From assembly GCA_036245525.1 (NCBI GenBank), contig BTPG01000005.1:731575-795574 (forward strand): DNA of 64,000 nt, read 5' to 3'. This DNA is from Semisulcospira habei. Taxonomy: Eukaryota > Mollusca > Gastropoda > Semisulcospiridae. Made by a program: the position numbers and the translations under genes. Below, in pieces: positions 22,773 to 59,542 of the stretch. The notes beneath the pieces were generated by a model, which worked only from the letters and a program-made list of their open reading frames with translations, was not told the DNA's origin and made no database searches. The number at the start of each line of letters is the position of its first letter. Within the stretch, counting starts at the first letter, position 1.

Positions 22773-23336
22773 CTTGTCGTTGGTCGTTTCTAAAGGGATT
22801 TCAATTCTGTTTGAAGTGTCCAGTTGTTATCGTTACCCAAAGAACGTGATAATCGTCACTGTTGTCGCTTACTTCAAGTCAGGACACGTAGAACGATTGT
22901 GTCATCATGACTAGGGGTAAAATCGGGTTTTTAGGGTTATGTGTATAGTTTGACAGACGGAGGCCAATGAAGGTCGTCCAGTTGTCGTAAAACATAGAAT
23001 AGTTTCAGGCGTTACGTTACGTTACGCCCCCACCCCCCACACTTTGGTACCGGTTTCAGGCCACTTTACAAATTTCAAATACAAGCGATCAAAAATCTCT
23101 GTAACTTCAGTAGCTGAACTGGCCCTTCGTCTGTCTTGTACTGTGTTTGTCATAAATGGCGTAAATCCGTGTCTGTCACGTGAGTGTGCGTGTTGGGTTT
23201 CAGTTCGCGGCGCTTTGAGTCGATTCGCCCAAAATAGAGAAAAAGCGCCTATATAATACCGGTATTATTATTATATTATTATTACTTTCTCTTGACTCGA
23301 AACAAAACACACGCAAAAAGGAAACAACAAAGTCTG

Positions 23337-23476
23337 TCACAACGTATAGTTTACTTAAAATACCATCCCTGCCAGTGAGTGTCAAATTACGCCTTGAAAT
23401 ACCATCCCTGCCAGTGAGTGTCAAATTACGCCTTGAAATACCATCCCTGCCAGTGAGTGTCAAATTACGCCTTTGA
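23337..23476 (+). repeat. 39-bp tandem repeat, three copies
   Basis: Units containing ATACCATCCCTGCCAGTGAG and TGTCAAATTACGCCTTG start at 23361, 23400 and 23439 and are identical or nearly so. Confidence 0.9.
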
Positions 23477-23574
23477 AAGTAGGACAAAGTCAACACCGAT
23501 TAATCCTATCAACCCAATAGACACGAAATCTTATAAGCCACTATCAATAATCCTATCAAACCAAGGATATGAAT

Positions 23575-23700
23575 AGAGCCAGCAAAACGACAAATATCTT
23601 CATGAGCCCCCGCACCTACAAGAGGCTCATGACGTTTTTTTCATCTTGCAGCTGGGTGGTGTTCGCATTTCTCCAGCAGTGAAGTTGGTTAACTTCGATT
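23575..23700 (-). repeat. Degenerate family B copy, minus orientation
   Basis: CATGAGCCCCCGCACCTACA, AGAGGCTCATGA and CAGCTGGGTGGTGTTCGCAT follow family B order in reverse. Confidence 0.5.
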
Positions 23701-23782
23701 TGTTTCTTGACCCTAAAAGTGGTGTCAGTTTTAAAAGACTTGCCAGGCACACGGTGCATCGTAAGTCCTGGCGAAAATAAAG

Positions 23783-23876
23783 TTAACCCTTTGGCTGTCC
23801 ATAGTGCTTTACTTGTAGAGGTGATTCCTGCATGAATAACCTCAACAAGCCGCGCTGTGTACAGTTAAAGAGTTAA
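23783..23876. mobile_element. TTAA-palindrome element, family C
   Basis: Opens TTAACCCTTTGGCTGTCCAT at 23783 and closes AAAGAGTTAA at 23876, with inner GAGGTGATTCCTGCATGAAT. The closing TTAA also opens the adjacent family A copy. Confidence 0.65.
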
Positions 23877-24047
23877 CCCTTTTCATTCTGATACACACAT
23901 TGCTTGAAATAAATTCGACTATGATAGTTCATTTTGGCACCACCCTTGAACTACCACGGTTGATCTATCTCCTAATCTCTAACGTGGCCTTTATAGGACA
24001 ATAAGCAAATTATAAAAGAAAATCAGCCTCAGGATGTCATGGGTTAA
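23873..24047 (+). mobile_element. Family A element, left arm deleted
   Basis: TTAACCCTTTTCATTCTGAT to CAGGATGTCATGGGTTAA. The hairpin is reduced to GATAGTTC plus the right arm from TTTTGGCACCACCC. Confidence 0.75.
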
Positions 24048-24331
24048 CATAATGCTGAAAGAACAATTCAGAACTGAGGCACATTGTGACTTTAACTTCT
24101 CAAGGTTCAGAAACGAGGCACGCCGAGACTAACTGCGGCGGAGGCTTTGACAGTGTAAGGCACATTGTGACATTTACTTCTCACGGTGCTCTGCGAGGAA
24201 GGTTGTGACAGTTTAAGGAGGCGGCGTGGCCGGCGCCGACACGGTACATATTCCTCTTGACGACACGCACATGTCATGAAGTTTCGCCGCGATGTCCATC
24301 TCTGCAGTCAGCTGCGTAGACATGCTGTATG

Positions 24332-24549
24332 TTAACTCATTCTACGCCAACACCGAAATCCCCAAATTTTGCCGTTGTCCTTTGAAGCGGACTGCACTCT
24401 AGTGCAGGACACAGATCGCCCATGATAGTTCAAGGGTGATGCCAGAATAGCTTGTCGCCCATAGGCGCCAAGCTATTCTGGCATCACCCTTGAACTATCA
24501 TGGTCGATCCTTATCTTGCTGTGGTGGGTCTGGGGTAGAATGAGTTTTA
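24332..24549 (+). mobile_element. Family A element (TCTACCCCAACACC subtype)
   Basis: TTAACTCATTCTACGCCAAC at the left and TGGGGTAGAATGAGTTTTAA at the right. Both hairpin arms read GATGCC/GGCATC. A sister copy lies at 59543-59758. Confidence 0.8.
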
Positions 24550-24650
24550 ATAGGCATAGTTTTAAGCCGTCCCCAGATGCGAATCCCTCACACCTGATGC
24601 TAACGTAGATGTACAAAAGCATTCGATGTATTAGGGAGGCTCTCTCAGCT

Positions 24651-24752
24651 CGCGCCATTTGCATGAGTGAGCTAAGTCCTGCGCTAGCCACTAAGTAAGG
24701 TGCCCCGCAATAATAGAACAGCGGAGCACCTTGCGTAGTGGCTGGCGCAGGA
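24651..24752. repeat. Hairpin of the CCACTAAGCAAGGTGC group, copy 1
   Basis: GTCCTGCGCTAGCCACTAAG pairs with the run ending AGTGGCTGGCGCAGGAC, with inner GGTGCCCCGC/GCGGAGCACC. Other copies are at 47163-47275 and 61470-61583. Confidence 0.85.
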
Positions 24753-25253
24753 CAATTTCATAAATTGTGTTGTAACTGTATTTCTAAGCGTGTTTCTTTC
24801 TTCGTTGGGTTCGTCTCTGCTTTTTTACACGCTTGGCAGTCACCTTTTTGGTCTGGATTTTGTTGCTGTTGCATTTGTTGTTGTTTTAAAAACTGATCCC
24901 TGGCACAGGCGTAAAACTATGCGGGGTGAGCTTGAAATCTGGGCTGTCTGCCGGGGGGAAGGGGGGGGGGGGAAGGGGAAAGGGCGGGGGGGTGCACAGA
25001 GTCTTGTAAACACTGCGGAGCTGATACAAAAGGTGTCAATGGTCAAGCGCCCCTTGCAGGCACAGAGCCACAGCTGACTAAACTGTTGCCCCTGTAGGCA
25101 TATAGGCCTGCATTGTGATCTCAGGGCCATTAGCAGGTGACACGGATTCTCACGGGCCTGTAGGAGGTCTTGAGGATTTGTATCTCTTGCTTATGACATG
25201 GGTTTCATGCAGATCTATGCTTCACAAAAGTCGCTGTCGTTTGTCTGTGTTGA

Positions 25254-25437
25254 TTAACCCTTTTGGCCCCGGATCCCCACAGAAGGAGATGCCGGCTTGA
25301 CCGCTATGATAATCAAGGTGCCAAGCACGACCCTTGAATTATCACGGCCGGTCAAGCCATCTCCTGCATCCGGTACATAGTCGTTGGGCAACACCTCCAA
25401 AATTTGAGAAATGGGACCTTGGGGGTTAAAGGGTTAA
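25254..25437 (+). mobile_element. Family A element, collapsed hairpin
   Basis: TTAACCCTTTTGGCCCCGGA to TTAAAGGGTTAA. The palindrome is reduced to GATAATCAAGGTGCCAAGCA, but the outer arms (CCGGCTTGACCG / CGGCCGGTCAAGCC) still pair. Confidence 0.75.
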
Positions 25438-25507
25438 TGAACTCTTGCCCCCGCTTACGCGCAAAGATTTCGGCTCATTTACGTCTGCGCATAATTCTTT
25501 CCATTGT

Positions 25508-25735
25508 TTAACTCTTCATTGCTGAGCCGACAAAACTGCTGAACAGGATCCTACTGCAAGAGGCATAGATCCTCATGAGCCCCCGCAGTTGCGGGGGCTC
25601 ATGAGGATCTATGCCTCTTGCTGAAGTCACTTTGTATTCATGCTCCTCTGACGGATGGAGTTCTTTGTCGCTGAATTAACAAAGATTTCACACACGTGAT
25701 CTGCGCCCACCGCTGGCAGTAACAGGATTGAAAAA
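25508..25735 (+). mobile_element. Family B element with perfect hairpin
   Basis: Opens TTAACTCTTCATTGCTGAG. The arms, GCAAGAGGCATAGATCCTCA onward, are perfect for about 33 bp around CAGTTGCGG. The internal site GAATTAACAAAGATTTC is preserved at 25673, and the 3' end is slightly decayed. Confidence 0.8.
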
Positions 25736-26138
25736 AAAAAACAACCCAGAACAGCACTGAACAACAACAAACAAACCAATAACCACATTTACATCTGTCT
25801 CTCAAAAGAAGGATGACGTCAGTGATTTTCGCACTACTCGTAAATGATAGAAGACAGAAGTCGAGCTTTAGGGTCAAGCCAGCTTCAGACTAATTCGGTA
25901 CTCCGGCGGGGTGGTTCGTCTGCCATTCGCGGTTACAGTCTTTTCCAAACAGGTCGTGGGTCTGGGAGCTGAGGAAATTTTATTTGGCCGATATACAGTT
26001 TGTAAGGCAACAGGTTACAACTTTTCTAGGTCGAGGCATTGTATTAAGTCGGCAGACTCTCTAGAGGTCGAGCATTCGTGGACGAGCTTGTGCACGTCAC
26101 TTAGCCGACAGTCTCAGCAGCCCACTTGTCGAGTCCGA

Positions 26139-26430
26139 AATAGCTCAGGCGGTTAAACGTCGGAGCAAGAGAGCGCCGAAGGAAATCGCCGGGTCGTGGG
26201 TTCGAGTCTCCGTTCCGGCCCCGGTAGCTGGACTCGCAATCAAGGGGAAAAAGACGGGCTTGTTCCATAGCATATCCGTTGAAAGGTCCTGGTAAATCAA
26301 AGTGGAACAGTTGCTGTGCGCCTGAATTGATCAGTGTTCAGGTCGTACTCCATAGGCAATAGATTTCCCTGTCCCCCATAACCCGTCGTCCATTATCACT
26401 TCGGTGCCGTGGACGTTAAACCCAACCAAC
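26139..26430 (+). mobile_element. tRNA-derived SINE, second type
   Basis: An A-box-like TAGCTCAGGCGG and a B-box GGTTCGAGTCT about 45 bp later are followed by a tRNA-unrelated body and the tail GTGCCGTGGACGTTAAACCC. The final CGTTAAACCC is shared with the SINE remnants at 48757 and 51137. Confidence 0.7.
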
Positions 26431-26875
26431 CAATCAAGCCCACTTGTTGGTTTCTTGGTCGTTAGTCGTGTATTTAGCTGACAAATTTCCAGCGATTGTT
26501 CATTTGTGGTCGAGCTACTTGGCCGACAGTCATAAAGCTTGGCGGTCTCCATTAGTTAGCGCGTTTTTCAGTTGTTTAAGCGAGTGTACCTGGCCGCCAG
26601 CGTCTACTATTCGGGCGTGCGTTTCTTAGTGGAGTTAGCATCCGCCGTGCGCGTGCGGTCGATGCCTGCAGATCGAAGCCTGCTGTCGTCAGAGTTTAAA
26701 CGTGCGTCGGCACTTTGTGTGTTGGACGACTCAGTTGGTGATACATGTGTGTAAAATACTTGTGTTCTCGTGTACTCCCACTTATGAAAAGTGTCAATTT
26801 TTGCAATCATAATGTCTGATGGTATTCGGTGATACGCGTGTGTAAAACAGATTTCCTCTCTTTTTTTGCGTCTGC

Positions 26876-26998
26876 TTACCGCATTGGCTGTCGGTGGCGG
26901 TTTTTGTCGCGATGATACCTACAGAAATATCAACATCCAGACATCCTACAGGAATCATCGCAACAAAAACCGCTACCGACAGCCTCAAGCCAATTTAG
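26876..26998. repeat. Family C palindrome, longer variant
   Basis: GGCTGTCGGTGGCGGTTTTT and its complement near 26960-26985 flank ATCCTACAGGAATCATCGC. An internal ATATCAACATCCAG makes the loop longer than in other copies. TTAA ends mutated. Confidence 0.65.
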
Positions 26999-27063
26999 TT
27001 GGTAACTTGAATTGACAACATCTGAGCCTTTCTTTGTCAGTACTAAGTAGCGCTTTTTGTCTT

Positions 27064-27111
27064 GATTGATTGATTGATTCATTCATTCATTCATTCATTC
27101 ATTCATTCATT
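27064..27111. repeat. (GATT)n/(CATT)n microsatellite upstream of exon 1
   Basis: GATTGATTGATTGATT followed by nine CATT units. Confidence 0.95.
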
Positions 27112-27251
27112 CCAGACAGACTGACAGACCAACGCAAGTGGTTCGTCTCCAGCGACGGAGTTCGCGGCGCCGTTTTTTTTTCTGACTACGAGGGACTAGC
27201 CTGCAGCCAAACCAGCAAGTCTTCCAGACTTCAAACAACCTGCCTAGAGTC

Positions 27252-52943
<25,692 letters not shown>

Positions 52944-52984
52944 CGCTACAGTGAGCTCGGTCTTAGCGTGTCCACAGGCGGCCG

Positions 52985-53100
52985 AGGGCGTTTCCCTTGA
53001 CGAGCTACTACTATCCCAGCATACACAAGACCCTCGGGCACCTGCCCGAGGGTCTTGTGTATGCTGGGATAGTAGTGGCTCGTCAAGGCAGACGTCTTTT
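52985..53100. repeat. Near-perfect long hairpin in the presumed 3' UTR
   Basis: CTACTATCCCAGCATACACA and AGACCCTCGGGCA pair perfectly with TGCCCGAGGGTCT and TGTGTATGCTGGGATAGTAG. Outer TTGACGAGC/GCTCGTCAA also pair. It begins about 40 bp after the TAA. Confidence 0.88.
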
Positions 53101-55082
53101 GTCGCTTCTGGTGTTTCTGGCCTCGCTCTCTCGTTTTGCATTGTTTGCACCACTTTTAAACTACGTATACTGAGTTTCGCTGAAAGTGGTTCCTTGTGAA
53201 ATAAGGTCCTCCGGCTACGATGCTCAAAATTGTCAGCGTGAGAAAGAAATCAAATTTAAAGAAAGTTTCTCACTAGGGTTGTGTTAGAAGAAGAAGAAAA
53301 ATGGTTCGGTTGATAGTAAAACCCTGTTCTGAAGACAGACAATGCACGATGTTTCGAGTCTGCCGTTTTGAATCCTTTCACCTAATGAGGATCTTAGATA
53401 CAAATGTCGTGCATTTTCTGATCTCAAAATTACCCAGTCTTTTAACAAGATTTGTGATATTGTGACAAGTGCTACAAACTCTCCTGGACACTTTTTGGTG
53501 CTTTATGGGCAAAATTTTGGTTGTTGCGAAGTGCATGTGCCACACTCCATGAACTTTGTGACACTAGAGGTGTTCCAGATATCGGAAGTAGATCACAAAC
53601 TGCTTGTCTTTTGATGCAAATAGTGGGTTGAAAACCCTGACAAATATGCGACAGCGCATGTTTGTCCGGACTTTTATTCAACTGTTTTCTCCAAAACACG
53701 TGCAGTGTGTGACCGACTTCACATTGCCAAACAAGAGTATCGTTAAAAAGGTCGTGGAACGTCCACAAGTTTTGGAACAACCAACATTTTTAGCACGTGG
53801 AAATCCCAGGGAATGTCCACGAGCGTTGGAGCAATTGTAACATTGTCACAAAGCTCGTTACGAATTTCTGTTTCTCTTTACTAATAACTGAACTATTTTC
53901 CCTCTGTCAGTGTGAAATGTTAAAGTCGTCGCATGTGCCTCCCCTGACTTTAAAATCCAGTTTTGGGTTTTGGAGCTGTTTGGTGAAAAATCCTCAAATT
54001 GAACAAGTTTTGATTGAGTTTTTTTTATGAACTCTAAGGGAGAGCACTTATTTCACATGCGAGCACTTTCTAGTATTCATACCGTTATGGTTCTTTAGGC
54101 TCTGGCCAAATATGAACGACACAATTTATAGCCTTGTATTCGCGGGTGACGCTGTGAATTTGCGCGTCACGAAAGACTACAGTTGTGTGCTGGTTTGTGA
54201 TTTTGGACCTTACGGCTGAATGTAAACCATAGACACAAGCATAGGTGCTGTGACCGTCATAGACGTGAATGGTAGCCAAACGGCATCTCCACGCATACAA
54301 GACATTATAAATTGTGTCTCTTAGATGCTGACTGATGCAATTGCTTATTTTCCAGCCTTAATTTCTGCTTTTATCGCACTACTAGGCGTGCTTTTGCCAC
54401 TCATCTGTATCGAGTCGTGTACTGTCGCCCATATTCTCATTTCTCATCTTCGACGCACCTTTTTGTTACCTGTGCATATATATATTGCACGTGACCTACT
54501 ATGCTTTGATACTATTCAAATGTCTAAACTGATTTATCATGTCTCGCTTTGAACTAGGCAGAAACAAGTTGTAGTTCCGACGCTTGCAAAAAATAAGATT
54601 TGACTCTTTGTTTTTTTTTTAAGTCAGTATCGTTAGAAAACCGCGCAAGTCACACATAGGAGCGTTTAGTTTATGAATAATTGGCAGGAAATATAAATTC
54701 CACAGAAATAGAACTGACTGACCCTTTAATTACAACGGAACAGCAAAGCAGAAAGTAACTCGTAGAAGAAAGAAAGAAAGATACACACTCAGTGATTTAA
54801 TGAATCTTTATTTATCAACGGTTGAGGCATTGACATCGTCATAGACATAGCCATTTTTCAAACATGCCGTTGCTACAAAACTACGAGACATGAGGCATCA
54901 AGCTAATCCAACTCTGCCTTTTAGTCATCACGGTCGATTCATCTCCTGCATTTGGCATTGTAAGTCTAGCTCGACCACTAAAGGCGAGTCATTAGACTCA
55001 ACGCACCCTTGCTTGACCACTGTGTATAAATCATCCAAGCACGCCCTTTAACCTCGCGGGAAAAAAAAAAAAAAGACACAAG

Positions 55083-55241
55083 GAAAACATTAAACGTTTA
55101 GGGTTTAACGTCTTTTGGTCCACCACGAAGGTGATTTCAAAGACGGGGAACCGAAATAGGGTCTGAAACCCGAGCTGGATTCGAACCCGGGACCTTTCGG
55201 ACAAGAGCCGAACGCTCTACCACCGAGCCACCCAGCTCCCC
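55083..55241 (-). mobile_element. tRNA-derived SINE, best preserved copy
   Basis: On the minus strand: GGGGAGCTGGGTGGCTCGGT with A-box TGGCTCGGTGG, B-box GGTTCGAATCC (complement at 55177-55187), then a body CAGACCCTATTTCGGTTCCC and the tail CTTTGAAATCACCTTCGTGG, ACCAAAAGACGTTAAACCC. These are RNA polymerase III internal promoter boxes. A head of tRNA type is seen; the tail partner LINE is not identified. Confidence 0.85.
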
Positions 55242-55352
55242 AAGACACAAGGAAGCCTCTTTTGGCGTCATTAACAGTCTTCACATCTGTCACTGAAGAC
55301 CTTGACCATCGGGACAGAGCAATTAGCGTCGACGAGGAAGTCCCTGTGATCT

Positions 55353-55624
55353 TTAACCCGTTCAGTGCCGAGAAAATGTCAACACCACCCAACTGCAAAA
55401 GGTCTAGATCCTCATGAGCTCCCGCAGTTGCAGGGGCTTAAGAGGATCTATGCCTTTTGCGAACACCACATTGTATCCATGTTGGGAAAGCTTAGGGCTT
55501 TTGGTGTTGAACCGTAACTCATTCGAGACGTGCTTAAGCCGCGTATCCGGAGGCGGCACGTCTCGAATGAGTTAACAAGGATTGCAGAAACACGGTCTGC
55601 GTCAACTGGCATTGAACGGGTTAA
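55353..55624 (+). mobile_element. Family B element with a nested family D element
   Basis: TTAACCCGTTCAGTGCCGAG at 55353 to CATTGAACGGGTTAA at 55624. The normal internal TTAACAA site is occupied by a family D palindrome at 55516-55575. Confidence 0.82.
55516..55575. mobile_element. TTAA-palindrome element, family D, nested
   Basis: TAACTCATTCGAGACGTGC to GCACGTCTCGAATGAGTTAA. Matches the outer arms of 41470-41550 but lacks its inner arm on the left. Confidence 0.8.
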
Positions 55625-56410
55625 CCGTGAAACCCCAACTTTGTTTTCTCAGTATCAAACAAACAGGACGTCTGATCTTCAGAATGCTGTAGCAAACTTA
55701 GTGAGGCTCTGTTTAAGACACAACAGTACAATAAAACATGATTAACGTCAGCAATGACGTCTGAGTGCGTGTTTCTCGTCAAGACCACTCTTTATTTCCT
55801 CAGTATCAAACAGAGAGAAAGTCTTGTTTTCTAAGTACATAGAAAGGAAAGAACACAAATGACGTCGACGTTTAAACCTCCATTACTTTGATAGTAACGT
55901 GAAAAACTTTTGTTTTCTCTTGAGTCTGACTGGCACAGTACTATACAAAGTGAATGTCTGTTCCAAATGAGCGTAATTAACGTCAACGCTTTAAGTCCCC
56001 CATTTGTAGTACTGTGACAACATTCGTCTGTTTTCTCTTTGACTGACGGACACAGTACCAAACACAATGAAAGTCTGTTTCAAAAGAAAGAACTCACTTA
56101 ACCCATTCAGCCCTGACGCACTACAGCAGGAGATGGGTCGATCATGATAATTCAAGGGTAGTGCCAGATTAGCTTGGCGCCTGGCGGCGCCAAGCTAATC
56201 TGGCACTGCCCTTGAATTATCATGGTCGACCCATCTCCTGCAACTGGTGCATAGTCATTAGATGACACTTCCAAAATTTGGGAAATACGGCCGTCGGGCT
56301 GAATGAGTTAACGTCAACTCTTTACGTCTATGTTTACAGTACACTTAAAGTCTTACCCTCGGGAACTGATGGACGAAGTAAGAAAGGCCTGTTTCACTAA
56401 AAAAATTATC
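55625..56410 (+). repeat. Diverged ~118-bp tandem repeat broken by a family A element
   Basis: Units share TTAACGTCA.C.CTTTA.GTC, GTTTTCTCTT.GA and CACAGTAC.A.AC with a spacing of 118 bp between 55912 and 56030. Weaker units lie at about 55640 and 55790. The series resumes at 56308 after the inserted element. Confidence 0.65.
56098..56311 (+). mobile_element. TTAA-palindrome element, family A (type copy)
   Basis: 214 bp. Opens TTAACCCATTCAGCCCTGAC and closes GTCGGGCTGAATGAGTTAA. Outer arms GCAGGAGATGGGTCGATCAT and complement enclose the hairpin TTCAAGGGTAGTGCCAGATT then AGCTTGGCGCC. Beyond the right arm a unique flank holds GTGCATAGTCATTAGATGAC. No coding sequence. Family A has more than 30 full or partial copies here; TTAA borders and the CCC start fit a piggyBac-type non-autonomous element (inference). 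Confidence 0.88.
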
Positions 56411-57718
56411 GTCACAAAAACAAATGTCCATCTCTAATTCTGTTAAGACCACAAAATCCTGATCAGAAAGGTGTCTGCCAAGCGTGTAAAATGCAGAAAA
56501 TAACCCAGCGCAGAAGGAAACAACACTTACAAATGACAGTTACAACACGGTTCTATTGTAACTGTCTTTTCTAAGCGCGTTTCTTTCTTCATTGTGTTAT
56601 TTTATGTTAAGACCACGTTGTGTCGTCATGGTGATTCCTGCACTGACAGCAAAGGGTTTACACTTTGTCTTATAACAGAAATCCTCGTGTCACCGCTGAA
56701 GTCCCTTTTGCCGTTCAAACGCATTGTTCAGTTTTTTTCTTCTTCTGGCTGATAGTTCTGATACAAACACTGCTTTTTCGTGTGAGAAATGCAATGGCGG
56801 TTTGTCCGAGTCTCTTGCACTTTTGCATCCGTTGATAAAACGCCATTTGTTTACGGAACAGGATCGCCTCTTCAAAGTCGTAATTCACTCACTTCTGATC
56901 GCCAAATCCCGGTATTGATTGCCATTACTTTTGCTCAGATTTATGAAAATATATTTAGACATGTCCGATATGCAGCAGCACGCTGGTGAAAGCTAAACCC
57001 TCGGAGAGCCGGTTTTTTTCAACACGCCGTCCGTAACATTTTCAGGGTTATAGATCTTTTTATGCTCGTGTTAAAAAAAAAAAAAAAGAAGAGAAAGAAC
57101 CCTGAATAATTTTCAAAGAAACTAAATATGCCATTTGTTTTATGAGTTTGGAGATTGGTTTTATACCGGGGGAAAAGACATCTGCATTAAGAACTGGTCA
57201 CTCAGCAGACGATATTAAATTGTTAGCTAGTTGGCTTTGAAGATGAGAGTGACGTGAAGAACGCAACAGTGACGTTGACGAGGCACTTGGATATAAAACA
57301 ATAACAACCCGGCAATACATCATGGGTCAACATGATCCAACACATCTAAACAAACGACCCGTCACTGACAAGAACGAAGGAGACTCAACTCTCCACACAA
57401 CACACCCCCTCCACCAATGACCCCCACGACTCGACACTAGGGCGCGGGCGGCCATGATACTAAATTAAAAAAACTAGCGATGCGCGGGCATCACGAGCGA
57501 CAGACAGCCAGAGCGACCCCCCCCCCCCAACCCCATGCCCCCCCCCCCCCCCCCGGACGAAATCAGCGCCAGCTGGAAGTCCTTGTCCCTTCAATAATAG
57601 CATAGCATACATCATGGGTCAGTCACCTAGATATTAGCCAGGTTCGGGTTCAGGCATCAGTATTAATCTTTCACCTCCACAGCGCCGCGCCAAGCTGTTT
57701 ACACCTTACAGCCATCCC

Positions 57719-57855
57719 TTAACCCTTTGCGTGTCCGTAGCGGTTTTTGTCGCGATGATTCCTACAGGAATCATCGCGACAAAAACGCTACGGACACGCA
57801 AAGGGTTAATAGGAATCATCGCGACAAAAACCGCTACGGACACGCAAAGGGTTAA
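57719..57855. mobile_element. TTAA-palindrome element, family C, one and a half copies
   Basis: TTAACCCTTTGCGTGTCCGT to ACGCAAAGGGTTAA (57719-57809) is almost a single perfect hairpin around GATTCCTACAGGAATC. A second right half, AGGAATCATCGCGACAAAAA to GGGTTAA, follows directly to 57855. Confidence 0.88.
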
Positions 57856-58012
57856 TCTCTTGATTGCTACTAACACTAATAACAGAGATTTTTTGAAAGA
57901 AAAAAAAACCGACGAAAAAAAAATTAAAGTAAAAATAAAATTTGAAAAGTAATAGTAAAACAAAACAAGGAGACGTGTGGGCAGAGAGGTAGCTGAAGGA
58001 CAGTGACTGATT

Positions 58013-58240
58013 TGATCGCGATAGTTCAGGTTCCAAACTAATCCAGCACTACCCGATTGAGCTCGAACAGAGCGCCGAGGATTCGCTGTCAGTGTCCACC
58101 TGTCCCCCACAGGTTGACGAAGACAGACAGTAGGTGAACGAATCTTGAAGGTTCAAAGATATTGCCAGATTTGCTTGGCGCCTACAGGCGCCAAGCTAAT
58201 CTGGCACCACCCTTAAACTCTCACGGTCGATCATCAATCT
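58013..58240 (+). repeat. Two degraded family A hairpins
   Basis: 58020-58060 is a remnant (GATAGTTCAGG...AATCCAGCACTACCC). 58140-58240 keeps the full centre ATTTGCTTGGCGCCTACAGG and its complement. Confidence 0.7.
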
Positions 58241-58329
58241 CTTAATGTACGTAATGCCGTTAGGAGATGCTTCCCGATTCCAGAAAGTCGACCCTAGCAT
58301 TGAAAACCCTTTGGAAACGGCTACGAAGT

Positions 58330-58445
58330 ATACACTGACGAGCAAAAGGTGGAAATGTGTCATCAATGGATTCGTCGGAAACACTGCGTGTTTCCCGGAT
58401 TCCAGTGATGTCGCGTTTCTTTTGCTCGTCAGTATAATTATGATA
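58330..58445. repeat. Inverted repeat with ACTGACGAGCAAAAG ends
   Basis: ACACTGACGAGCAAAAGGTGG and the facing TTTCTTTTGCTCGTCAGTAT bracket about 75 bp containing GATTCCAGTGATG. Confidence 0.6.
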
Positions 58446-58889
58446 TATACGACCTCTTTAATCCCAGTGTCGCTGAGTTCCACCGCTTCCTTGTCCTTTG
58501 TTTTCGCACGGAAGCTGTTTTGAGTTATGACTGAGGCTGGAAGCCGTGAGACGGTGTTTGTGTGTTCCGACGCGATAACCTGTCACGTGGCGATGGTTAA
58601 CGGACGATGTCTCATGGGAGACGGTGTCAAAAGCGGTGCCGCTTTGTGATTGGTTTCTGTCGGAAATACATGAGTCTGTTTATGATGAGGGACGTGTCTT
58701 AAAAATTCATGACACATGGTTATCCTATTCTTTCTTTCGTGATTCGTGACAGCCCCCCCCCCCCCCTCCCTCGTGAGCCGCGATCAGCGAGAGAAAAGTC
58801 ACAAATCTGTGATGGCTCAAACCGTAACTTTCAAGACTGATACGTGATTGCCATTAGGAAGTTGTTGCCAGTCGGAACTTCAACTTAAA

Positions 58890-59105
58890 GTTGGGGCGGG
58901 GTGGGGTGGGGCGGGGGGGGGGGGGGGAGGGGTGGGGGTGGGGGGTTGCGACAGAGTGGAGAGGGTAGAGGTCAAGTGATGAATTTATTGTTCTGAAATG
59001 CAAAACAGTAGTAATATAGTAGTAGTGGTGGTGGTAGTAGTGTAGTAGTGGTAGAGCAGTAGTGGTGGTAGTAGTAGAGTGGTAGTAGTAGTAGTAGTAC
59101 TAGTA
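58890..59105. repeat. G-rich run and (TAG)n/(TGG)n repeats
   Basis: 58893-58947 is almost pure G with T and A interruptions. 59009-59110 is a GTA/GTG trinucleotide stretch. Confidence 0.85.
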
Positions 59106-59248
59106 GTATAGTGTGCGTATGTGTGATAACAATGATAAACTAGCATAACCAGTTTCAAATGTATACAGGCGAGTTAGTTCTGTACTTTTTATTTTCTAGC
59201 TATCACACGTGTACGCTAATTAGTACGCTTGTACCCTTGTAATGATGA

Positions 59249-59361
59249 TTAACTCATTTTAGACATGACGCATGCAGGTACACGGCAAATGAAGTTAGCG
59301 TTCTTTGAACGCTAACTTAATTTGCCGTGTATCTGCGCGCCCCATGTTTGAAATGCGTTAA
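59249..59361. mobile_element. TTAA-palindrome element, family E
   Basis: TTAACTCATTTTAGACATGA at the left, inner arms GGCAAATGAAGTTAGCGTTC and its near complement, and TTTGAAATGCGTTAA at the right. Confidence 0.8.
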
Positions 59362-59542
59362 TGTCCAGCGCTAGACAAATTCAAGCATGCTTCCTGCTTT
59401 TAGTGAGTGGCTTTATTTTGAGTTGTTCCTTTTTCCTTGCAGCGTTTTCTGTGATATTCCAAGATTTATTCATAAACTCTTATATTTTTACCCACGTGTT
59501 GTTTTTTTCTGCAGAATTTCCGGTATTCACGCCTTATTTTAT

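Noticed and set aside
26139..26225. A functional tRNA gene
   Set aside because: Boxes A and B are present, but the acceptor stem does not close cleanly and the sequence continues into a SINE body and tail. The same reasoning applies at 55241-55170 and 14305.
54800..54830. TTTATTTATC as a minus-strand polyadenylation signal for a downstream gene
   Set aside because: No minus-strand exon chain could be found to the right, so a lone hexamer is not evidence.
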